Positions 24,501 through 31,620 of a stretch of 36,591 nucleotides of DNA are shown one piece after another. This DNA comes from Christensenella sp034926635. GTDB lineage: Bacteria; Bacillota; Clostridia; Christensenellales; Christensenellaceae. Position 1 is the first letter of the stretch; each line of letters opens with the position of its first letter. The position numbers and the translations under genes are program-made. The notes under the pieces were generated by a model. The model had not been told where the DNA came from. It saw only the letters and a list, made by a program, of their open reading frames with translations, and searched no databases. The DNA lies in contig JAYFQX010000014.1 in assembly GCA_034926635.1 (NCBI GenBank), positions 1 to 36,591 of the forward strand. Direction: 5' to 3'.

Positions 24501-24956
24501 GGGATCACCCCCGCGTGTGCGGGGAAAAGTGGTTGATTTCCCGCTACCTGAAGAACCAAGTAGGATCACCCCCGCGTGTGCGGGGAAAAGGATTTGTGGA
24601 AGGAAGGAAGACTTTAGGACTTGGGATCACCCCCGCGTGTGCGGGGAAAAGTTGCGAGATTTTTCAATGTCCCGCCGCATAAAAGGATCACCCCCGCGTG
24701 TGCGGGGAAAAGTTCTAAACTTTTTGTGGTTCGATTAGGGAACGGGGATCACCCCCGCGTGTGCGGGGAAAAGGGGTAAAATCCCGGTGCTTTTTGGCGA
24801 TTTCAGGGATCACCCCCGCGTGTGCGGGGAAAAGTCTTTTTTCTTTTTCGTGGCTTTTATCATCTAAGGATCACCCCCGCGTGTGCGGGGAAAAGTTGCT
24901 TTGGCTGTAATTCGCCCCGACATGGTCGGGATCACCCCCGCGTGTGCGGGGAAAAG
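21512..24956 (-). CRISPR. Type I-E CRISPR array, 57 repeats and 56 spacers
   Basis: A 28-nt repeat, GGATCACCCCCGCG then TGTGCGGGGAAAAG on the plus strand, recurs every 61 nt. Spacers are 33 nt, with a few of 32 or 34. In the transcribed (minus) sense it reads CTTTTCCCCGCACAC then GCGGGGGTGATCC, with a CCCCGC/GCGGGG 6-bp stem, the usual I-E form cut by Cas6e. The leader end is at the right, beside cas2: the leftmost repeat has a changed terminal base (C for G at 21512), as expected at the old end. Internal variants occur at 22367-22394 (AAATG end), 23038-23065 (GGGGACAAG) and 23099-23125 (27 nt, one C lost). Two exact spacer duplicates and one opposite-strand overlapping pair are present (see findings). 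Confidence 0.98.
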
Positions 24957-25011
24957 ACTAAAAAAATCGCTGTACCATCATAAATTTAAACTTTTTTTTC
25001 TATTTTTTCAA
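24957..25011 (-). promoter_or_regulatory. CRISPR leader and probable array promoter
   Basis: Only 29 nt separate the cas2 stop from the first repeat. They read ATTTATGATGGTAC then AGCGATTTTTTTAGT on the minus strand. A promoter-like TTGAAA (25006-25011) and TAAATT (24983-24988) with 17-nt spacing overlaps the last codons and stop of cas2, placing a start inside the short leader. The region is very A/T rich. The array may also be read from the cas operon. The -10 match is only 4 of 6, so this is a proposal. Confidence 0.5.
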
Positions 25012-25873
25012 TGAGTTTATCATAAAGTTGTTTGGTTGTAATACAATCATCAATACTTCTATGCTGTGTTTTTGTTTGAATCAAAAAATAGGAAGCAAGC
25101 GTTGAAAGTTTATAGTTTTCTACATCAAGGGCACTCTTTCTAGCAATATCTGCCGTATCAATACTATTATTTGAAAACAACGCCAAATCGTTATGTTTGC
25201 AAGCAGCCCTTATAAATCCGTAGTCAAAACGAGCATTATGACAGACAATCACAGCATCACTGGAGAAATCGATCAACCCTGATATCGCCGTTTTTTCATC
25301 AACTCCATTTTTTTGCAGAACTTCATTTGTAATTCCTGTAAGGTTTATAATGTTTTCAGGGAGCGGCGTTTTTTGAAACACCAGCGCAGAATATTTTTCT
25401 ATAACGATATCACTTTCTATCTTTATCGCTCCAACTTCTATCAAGCTGTCAGCGAAAACCGAAAGTCCTGTTGTTTCTACATCAACGACAACATAAGAAT
25501 GCGGAAAAGAATTGATACGATGGGCTGCTTTTTTCCCGATCCGCACCCCGGATGCACTGCTCCGCCAACGCTGCTTATACTCTCTTCTCTCTCGATATTC
25601 CGCGCTTGGCCTAAGCATCAATTTAAGGCCATCGAAATCAATGGGTTCCCAATCAGAATTACAAACACGAAAATCCATATGCTGCTCATTTCTTGCAGTA
25701 AAAACCATAACCGCGCGACCTTTTCCAATCTCTTTTGTGACACGCTCCCAAAGCTTATCCCGAATGCGTGCATTTACATTGCCCGCGTAGACACCGGTAT
25801 CTATTTCCTCAAGCCATTTTGTGAGGTCCCCACGAAGAAACGGCGGACAATTGGCTAAACTAATCACTACCAT
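24986..25873 (-). CDS. cas2: Cas2e fused to DEDDh (DnaQ-like) exonuclease
   Basis: A two-domain protein; residue numbers here count from the upstream ATG at 25879 (297 residues). Residues 1-92 are Cas2e (VVISLANCPPFLRGDLTKWL, GVYAGNVNARIRDKLWERV, GRAVMVFTARN). After a basic linker (about 93-125), residues 128-290 are a 3'-5' exonuclease with all five DEDDh residues: Asp133 and Glu135 (VVDVETTG), Asp219 (HNARFDYGF), His273 and Asp278 (HRSIDDC). Cas2 bridges two Cas1 dimers in the integrase; in I-E systems with a fused or separate DnaQ domain the exonuclease trims the 3' ends of prespacers. The ATG at 25873 is chosen because GAGG lies 7 nt before it. It directly follows cas1 and precedes the array. 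Confidence 0.93.
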   Translation of the reverse strand: MVVISLANCPPFLRGDLTKWLEEIDTGVYAGNVNARIRDKLWERVTKEIGKGRAVMVFTARNEQHMDFRVCNSDWEPIDFDGLKLMLRPSAEYRERREYKQRWRSSASGVRIGKKAAHRINSFPHSYVVVDVETTGLSVFADSLIEVGAIKIESDIVIEKYSALVFQKTPLPENIINLTGITNEVLQKNGVDEKTAISGLIDFSSDAVIVCHNARFDYGFIRAACKHNDLALFSNNSIDTADIARKSALDVENYKLSTLASYFLIQTKTQHRSIDDCITTKQLYDKLIEKIEKKV

Positions 25874-25882
25874 AAGCATACC

Positions 25883-26875
25883 TCACTCTTTTAAGATTTT
25901 CCCGTAACCCGCTTGCAGGCTATTATCCTCCGTACATTCTTCTGTTTTATAGGAAACCCCCGCTGGAACGCTTTCGTTTTTTTCATCCCACAAGGATAAT
26001 AGTTCAACATCTATAGGTTCCAATGGTATTTCTTCAAAGGATAATAAATAACCAATATCTTTCACCGTTCGTTCGATTATATGGCTTTCGAAAATAATAT
26101 CGCGCATAGCATGACGCACATCCGCGCCGATATCTGCGGGTTCGTCCGCCGCAATCCGAAAGGCGACAGGAATAGAGAGCTCTGCCTTATACAGATCTGC
26201 GATGTCATATACAAAAGAACGTTCATGCCCACAATGTACAAACCCAAGCCCGACAGATAGCCCTAATGCTACAATAACGCTGTGAGCGACGCCATAAAGG
26301 CAGGCATGTGCTGCAGAAAGCGCCATATTGATCGTATTTCCGGCGGCATAATCATCCGGATCATATTCCCGTCCGTTCCACTCAATTTCCGTCTCTTTAG
26401 AAAGTCTTCGGTAAACACTCCTGATTCGTGCCCCCTCTCTTCCGCGAAGCTGCTGCATGGTCATTGTCGAAACATCTTCCCCCGGGAAACGGAGCTGGTA
26501 CATTTTTCTTGCAACCGCAATACGAGACTTTTCATTAGAAACAAGTTTTGCCTGGCGCATAAGCATGCCTGAGGAATGCGTCAATGGACGACCATGGGCA
26601 TAATAACGCACGCCGTGTTCTCCCACCCATAGCAACGAAGTACCTGCATCACCGATCAATTCTACCGCTCTATGGGTAATGTTTGTCCCTGGCCCCACAA
26701 GAAGCACACCCAACGCAGCGGCAGGAACATGCACGGTTCCCCTCGCATCTGTCACCGTAATTGCGCTATCCTGCCTGTTTACCACGCAATGCTCGATATA
26801 TAGGAATGAGAGCCTATCCTTTACTTGGACAAGCTCTCCGAGTTGAGGCTTTGCGTGTTTTTGATCAGCACCCAT
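25883..26875 (-). CDS. cas1: Cas1e, CRISPR integrase
   Basis: A 330-residue Cas1 of type I-E, the metal-dependent integrase that inserts new spacers at the leader-repeat junction together with Cas2. The metal ligands are readable: Glu147 (LRGREGARI), His214 (GFVHCGH) and Asp227 (FVYDIADLYK, with Asp224 beside it), matching E. coli Glu141/His208/Asp221. The beta-rich N-terminal domain has LYIEHCVVNRQDSAI. Ribosome-binding site GGAGGTTAT precedes ATG 26875. It lies 10 nt after cas6e and 9 nt before the chosen cas2 start. Confidence 0.95.
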   Translation of the reverse strand: MGADQKHAKPQLGELVQVKDRLSFLYIEHCVVNRQDSAITVTDARGTVHVPAAALGVLLVGPGTNITHRAVELIGDAGTSLLWVGEHGVRYYAHGRPLTHSSGMLMRQAKLVSNEKSRIAVARKMYQLRFPGEDVSTMTMQQLRGREGARIRSVYRRLSKETEIEWNGREYDPDDYAAGNTINMALSAAHACLYGVAHSVIVALGLSVGLGFVHCGHERSFVYDIADLYKAELSIPVAFRIAADEPADIGADVRHAMRDIIFESHIIERTVKDIGYLLSFEEIPLEPIDVELLSLWDEKNESVPAGVSYKTEECTEDNSLQAGYGKILKE

Positions 26876-26885
26876 ATAACCTCCT

Positions 26886-27518
26886 TTATTTTCCTATTAC
26901 AGTAAGAAGCCCGCAGCCATACGCTTTTGCCTTACCAATCCCGTCTGTCAACGCCTCCCGAAAAAGGTCTGCATCCGTTATCGTCACCATCCCCTCAAAA
27001 GTTGCTGTGCGGATGGTGACTTTTTCGCCGGCGCCACGGTGCTTCTCAAAACGATACCAGCGCGTATCCAGCACATCAAACTCATCAGGCGCAACAGAAA
27101 ATCCGTGTTTTTCTGCTTTTGCAATCAGCCATTGTCGCTGCTGCTCTGTTGTTACATGCGCGTGGACTTTTCCGGGTTTTCTTTCGGCCGCGCGTGAGAT
27201 ACTGCGTATCGGATTTGCCCGCAAACGAAATCGCAAACGCTGTCCTTCTTCTATTTTGGCAAGAAGCCGATCATAGTCCTTACTCTCCCCGGCATCGCCA
27301 TCCCAGCCAAACTGTTTTGCTATCCCAGCAAGATTCGGCTCACTGTGGCTCAATATCAAAAGAAAACATTTTCCGCCCAGCCTGTCGATCCGCCATAAAT
27401 TGCGTTCCCGTTCCCCGCCGATACTCTTCTCCACCGCGCCGTGAATGATCTGCGGTGATGCAAGCGCGCGCATCGTTTCCCTGTTTTTTTCATCAAGTTC
27501 AATTCTGGAAAGATACAT
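26886..27518 (-). CDS. cas6e: Cas6e, crRNA-processing endoribonuclease
   Basis: A 210-residue RAMP protein that cuts the repeat hairpin and stays bound to the crRNA 3' handle in Cascade. It begins MYLSRIELDEKNRETMRALA; the likely catalytic His26 is in SPQIIHGAVE, and the glycine-rich loop near the C-terminus is GIGKAKAYGCGLLTVIG. It has two ferredoxin-like folds, as usual for the family (about 200 residues). ATG 27518 has GGAGGTGTAAAG upstream, overlapping the end of cas5e (stop 2 nt before the ATG). Confidence 0.93.
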   Translation of the reverse strand: MYLSRIELDEKNRETMRALASPQIIHGAVEKSIGGERERNLWRIDRLGGKCFLLILSHSEPNLAGIAKQFGWDGDAGESKDYDRLLAKIEEGQRLRFRLRANPIRSISRAAERKPGKVHAHVTTEQQRQWLIAKAEKHGFSVAPDEFDVLDTRWYRFEKHRGAGEKVTIRTATFEGMVTITDADLFREALTDGIGKAKAYGCGLLTVIGK

Positions 27519-27520
27519 CT

Positions 27521-28213
27521 TTACACCTCCAGTTCTTTCATTGGATCATGGTCTGTCTGTATGCCTCCCGGGATACACGCCTTTGCAGCCGGACATTGCG
27601 CTGTATATTCATAAACGCGTCGAAAGCCAAACTTACGGTGCGATGGATCGTAGGAGATCGGAATATCGCGCAAAAAATAAGCATTTTTTGACAAGTCTGT
27701 ATTTTCTACAGCGAACCGAAGCCGCACGGTGCCGCCTTCTGTGTTTCCGGTGATCAGCCACGGTTCTTCTGCAAGTGCTTCTTCCAAAGAAAGGTCCCGC
27801 AAGCCAAGGGAAACACGCCCCTGCACCGGGCACGAGCGCCGTCCCAAAAACAACGGAAACACGGGGTGACGGAGCGCATATTCTATTTCTTCCAGAAGCG
27901 CCCGATCTCCTTCCAGCCCAACGAGGAATACCGCGTCGGACAGGTAATCTTTTCTGATCACATTTGATGCTTTTCCGTCTTCAAGCGTTGTTTGAAAGTC
28001 ACAAAGACGCGCACCTGCACGATCTGTTCTGGATCCAAACCGCAAAGCCGCGATATCCTCTATGCTTTCATTTCTGCGCCGTCCGATCGCTGCCGCTGCC
28101 AGTCCGATCACACCGCTTTTGGATGGCACTTTTTCCGTTGCCCGTTTTTCAAATTTTGACTCACCGCCCCAAGACTGCAGAGGTCCGGCAAGCCGGATCA
28201 GCAGTGTTGTCAT
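27521..28213 (-). CDS. cas5e: Cas5e, Cascade subunit
   Basis: A 230-residue RAMP subunit that caps the 5' handle of the crRNA in Cascade. It begins TTLLIRLAGPLQSWGGESKFEKR, the family's usual N-terminus, and has PSKSGVIGLAAAAIGRRR next. It overlaps the cas7e stop by 4 nt (ATGA), so it is translationally coupled. Confidence 0.94.
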   Translation of the reverse strand: MTTLLIRLAGPLQSWGGESKFEKRATEKVPSKSGVIGLAAAAIGRRRNESIEDIAALRFGSRTDRAGARLCDFQTTLEDGKASNVIRKDYLSDAVFLVGLEGDRALLEEIEYALRHPVFPLFLGRRSCPVQGRVSLGLRDLSLEEALAEEPWLITGNTEGGTVRLRFAVENTDLSKNAYFLRDIPISYDPSHRKFGFRRVYEYTAQCPAAKACIPGGIQTDHDPMKELEV

Positions 28214-29337
28214 AACTGATCCCCATCCTTTGCAAGGTGGCTGCCCAGCTCAGTGCCGAGGCTGTCGAGCAGCGAGGTAAAAGGCTGTGGCTCCGCCAAA
28301 TCCGCAAGGCGGCTGCCCGTCACCAGTGTAAGTGCAGGTTCTTCTGCAAAATCCGCATATACGGTTTTTGCGTGTTCCGCAAGGCGTTTTGCAGACTGCT
28401 CTACATAACCGTTTGCCGAAGCACTCACCGGTTTCTCAAATGCACCGACAAGGTTGATCGGCTGATCCGTACGCACCGCTACCATCACCGCATCGGGCAA
28501 TGTACGGTTTGCAAAGCTATTCTGCTTTCCATCCGGCATGGAACGGACAAAGGCGTCAATAAATTTCTTAACAGCATCAACCGTATCTTCTCTGAGGCTT
28601 TTTTCCAGCTCGTGTACAGCGACCGTGGCATAGCGGTAAAGAGTGGAAGAGTTATATTCCATAGTACCCAGATGCGCTGCCCCTGCATTATCACCGACTG
28701 CATTATCATCAACCGCGGTAAAATAATCGTATTCGTTTGTAATTTTATGAGTGGAAATACTGTGCGCTACTTGTGCGCAGGCATCCGTGTTCAGCGTGGG
28801 GTCATCCGCCACCATGCGTCCAAAAAGCGCGATCTCTATTCCCGGGTTCTCAGAAAGTACATTTTTGGCTGCCAACTTTGCCTGCTTCTTTTCCTCTTTT
28901 GACAAATCGTCAGAGAGTGTCTGCGGCTCATTTACAGCCAACTCCGCCAGCGCCTTTACCTGCGCGCGGCTGATGAAAAACAGTGCGCCTGATAAGGATT
29001 CGTCCGCATCCTTTTCTTTTTTAGTCGATATCCCTGCATTGTTCAATATGGTTTCTGCCATTTTTTCTGCATTTTCTACCGACGGATCAAGTGCTTTTAT
29101 TTCTTCCGCAACCACAGCAACGACCCTCTTTGTGCGTAAGGCAAGTTCTTCCTTTTCAAACAGATCTTGAAACGCAAGCCGCATCGCATGTTTCCAGCTT
29201 TGCGAGGATACGCGCGCCCTCGTCACACCGCCATACACCGCTGTTTTAGGGCTTCCTGTGTCATCCCTGTTCACACAGCTCGGCGGAACCGTCTGAAGTA
29301 CATGTACGTCTACAAAAATCCTATTTTCTTTTTTCAT
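28210..29337 (-). CDS. cas7e: Cas7e (Cse4/CasC), Cascade backbone
   Basis: A 375-residue protein forming the six-copy backbone that holds the crRNA spacer. It begins MKKENRIFVDVHVLQTVPPS and has NRDDTGSPKTAVYGGVTRARVSSQSWKHAMR in overlapping parts, the classic CasC entry. The frame also has an ATG at 29352, which overlaps the stop of cse2, but ATG 29337 has GGAGG at an 8-nt spacing and is preferred. It is linked to cas5e by an ATGA overlap. Confidence 0.94.
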   Translation of the reverse strand: MKKENRIFVDVHVLQTVPPSCVNRDDTGSPKTAVYGGVTRARVSSQSWKHAMRLAFQDLFEKEELALRTKRVVAVVAEEIKALDPSVENAEKMAETILNNAGISTKKEKDADESLSGALFFISRAQVKALAELAVNEPQTLSDDLSKEEKKQAKLAAKNVLSENPGIEIALFGRMVADDPTLNTDACAQVAHSISTHKITNEYDYFTAVDDNAVGDNAGAAHLGTMEYNSSTLYRYATVAVHELEKSLREDTVDAVKKFIDAFVRSMPDGKQNSFANRTLPDAVMVAVRTDQPINLVGAFEKPVSASANGYVEQSAKRLAEHAKTVYADFAEEPALTLVTGSRLADLAEPQPFTSLLDSLGTELGSHLAKDGDQL

Positions 29338-29351
29338 TTTATTTTCCTCCA

Positions 29352-29945
29352 TTATTTCGTTGCTTGATCCGTTATATTTTCTTCATATCTCCGGCAAAAA
29401 TCTTCTCCCCAGCGCAACCTCACCTTATCTCTTGCAGCATCAACCTGGAGTAAATAAAGGTCTGCGGCAAGCGCAGGATAATCGAGCGCGATCGTATTGG
29501 ACTTCAAAATTTGTATTAACCCGCGGATGTGATAGGCAAATTCCTGCATGCTCCCGGACGTAAGCGCCATATCAAAGCGTCTTTTGACCCGCACCTCATC
29601 ATCCGGGCTTTTTACCAGCAACCGCACGGCTTTTCCAAGCGATATCCCCGGCATGCTCATCGGCTGCGCTTTTAAATCGTGCCCTTGCTGGTGCAGCGCA
29701 AAAAGCGTCAGCGCCGTATAAGCCGCCCATTCCCCATAAGTCGGCGTACCATCTCTGCTCAGCAACTCTTCCGGCATACCATCCAGCGTAAGACTCCAAA
29801 GCTCCGGCATTGCCCCCGGCTTGCGTCCGATACCCCGCCGCAGTTTGGCAAGATCTGCCCGCGCCGCTGCATCGTTGTTCGTTTTCAGGATTGCCGAGAT
29901 TTTTTCCGCAACAAACGATTTTGTCATTTGTGTCTTCTCACCCAT
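29352..29945 (-). CDS. cse2: Cse2 (CasB, Cas11), Cascade small subunit
   Basis: A 197-residue helical protein that forms the inner dimer of Cascade and contacts the target strand. It contains ADLAKLRRGIGRKPGAMPELW, split here as AKLRRGIGR and KPGAMPELW, matching the Cse2 family's conserved LRRG region. It overlaps the end of cse1 by 8 nt (ATGGGTGA), so it is coupled. Confidence 0.92.
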   Translation of the reverse strand: MGEKTQMTKSFVAEKISAILKTNNDAAARADLAKLRRGIGRKPGAMPELWSLTLDGMPEELLSRDGTPTYGEWAAYTALTLFALHQQGHDLKAQPMSMPGISLGKAVRLLVKSPDDEVRVKRRFDMALTSGSMQEFAYHIRGLIQILKSNTIALDYPALAADLYLLQVDAARDKVRLRWGEDFCRRYEENITDQATK

Positions 29946-31620
29946 TCTTTTTTCCTCCTGTCGTCAATGCTTTTCTGGAAGCGGTACGTGCCATAAAATA
30001 ACGGTATGCCTCCGGCGCGCTGTATGTGACTTCTTCTTCACGGTTTCCTTTTTTTTCTTTGACCGTACGCCCGACAAGCGCCTGCGGACCAGCGTCACTG
30101 ATTATTTCCTGTCCAAGTTTACGTATAATTTTCTGCGATGTATTCCACCAGCGTTCTGCAGCTTCCGACATCTCGTCCTGTTCCGGATTAATTTGTTCGA
30201 GCCACTCTCGAAACGGTATGTCAAAAGCAAAATATGCTGCCTCTTTTGCTGCGGATTCTTTCGCTTTTTTTGTTTTGTCATTCACATCGCCCGTTGCTTT
30301 TGAAATCCGCACCACCAGATATGCAAGCTGATTTGCGAGGGCATCGGCTACCTTTATTTCATTCAATATTGCCGAAACCCATGCGTCGCCCTTTTCAGAG
30401 AGCATCCCCGCGCTGAACGTGAGGGAATCCGGCGAAATATTCTTAAGGCAATAGCCCATACCGTCATATTCTGCAGACACTGTCCGTAGCCTGATTTGGC
30501 TTTTCGATAAAATATTCTTTCTAACAAGACCATTGAGCCACGTAACCACACCCGGGCATTTACCTTCCTCGGAATTTTCCATCAGAAGCGCAGAAAAATC
30601 TCGCCAAACCTGCCGCTCATGCCGTAGATTTCGCGGATATAATCTCCCCTCGTTCTTCGTATCTTTCGTCCATGCCGCCATGGGCTCGGCAAAAGTATCT
30701 TTTCCGGAAAAAACATTCCCGCATATTTCCCCATAGCCTGTTACCTTGCCATTTTCACGCCGTAAGGAGACGCGCCGTGTTTGCATGGTATACAGCGCAG
30801 AGGGGCTTGTCGGAAAAACAATTACATTGTGCTGGGAAACACTTGCTTTTTCCGCTTCCCACGACGGGGATCCGTCAAACGTCAATTTGTTTGAGGAGGA
30901 CGGTAATACAAGGTTCATCATCAAGGTCTCAAACAGGTTATCACCATCTGCCATCACTGCCGTAAAGGTTCCAAGCCAGCATTTACTGCCCTTCGGCGCT
31001 TCTCCGTCGATTCCTACGAGATTCTCCTTTCCCTTAAGCTTTACTGCCGTATCATAGGGCATAAGACAAACAAGCCACCTTGCAGCCTCCCCATAGTTTA
31101 ACGACTTGGCTTCTTCCCCGGCACGCTGAAGGAAAAAACGCCGCGTAGCCTTATTATTACTCTCTGATATTTCATGGTTCATACTATCTACGGCATATTC
31201 GGTATAGTCAACCGTTCCGCCTGCTTTCACGCCCACTGCCCCGCTTGCCGGCACCTGAAAAAACGGCCGTTCCAGATCAAACAGCCAAAAACGATCCCGA
31301 TAGGCGTCCAAATATCGGTTGATCGCCTCCATCGGAAACCGACGTTGATTCCAGATATGTTTCCACCGCGAAAGCGCTTCGGAAAATCCTTCTACTTCGG
31401 CTTCTTCCCCATCCTCATCGTATCTTGCGATCACCGTATACAGCACGGCAAGAAGCAGACGCAGCATTGCCACATCCTGCGTCGCAGTCTCGCCCGCAAG
31501 CCTCCGGAATTCGCTTGCACGGGCAAAAACTTCCGGCAGGGAAACCTCTTCCGTTGAACCGTCCGGGCGCATCGCAACAATCCACGGTTCCTCCAAAAGA
31601 TTAAACTCTCGATCCTTCAT
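29938..31620 (-). CDS. cse1: Cse1 (CasA, Cas8e), Cascade large subunit
   Basis: A 560-residue large subunit that recognises the PAM and recruits Cas3. It starts MKDREFNLLEEPWIVAMRPDG, the family entry (FNLL..PWI), and has the adjacent HVIVFPTS-like NVIVFPTSPSALYTMQTRR region. The frame is open to 31710 but ATG 31620, preceded by GAAGGTGAAGAG, is used; the start overlaps the cas3 end by 20 nt. The 5' extension of the longer frame lies inside cas3 and is not protein-like. Confidence 0.92.
   Translation of the reverse strand: MKDREFNLLEEPWIVAMRPDGSTEEVSLPEVFARASEFRRLAGETATQDVAMLRLLLAVLYTVIARYDEDGEEAEVEGFSEALSRWKHIWNQRRFPMEAINRYLDAYRDRFWLFDLERPFFQVPASGAVGVKAGGTVDYTEYAVDSMNHEISESNNKATRRFFLQRAGEEAKSLNYGEAARWLVCLMPYDTAVKLKGKENLVGIDGEAPKGSKCWLGTFTAVMADGDNLFETLMMNLVLPSSSNKLTFDGSPSWEAEKASVSQHNVIVFPTSPSALYTMQTRRVSLRRENGKVTGYGEICGNVFSGKDTFAEPMAAWTKDTKNEGRLYPRNLRHERQVWRDFSALLMENSEEGKCPGVVTWLNGLVRKNILSKSQIRLRTVSAEYDGMGYCLKNISPDSLTFSAGMLSEKGDAWVSAILNEIKVADALANQLAYLVVRISKATGDVNDKTKKAKESAAKEAAYFAFDIPFREWLEQINPEQDEMSEAAERWWNTSQKIIRKLGQEIISDAGPQALVGRTVKEKKGNREEEVTYSAPEAYRYFMARTASRKALTTGGKKNG

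Noticed and set aside
21472..24738. Many plus-strand frames of 70-210 codons across the array
   Set aside because: They are translations of the CRISPR repeat in three frames (ITPACAGK, DHPRVCGEK, GSPPRVRGK patterns), a well-known false gene call.
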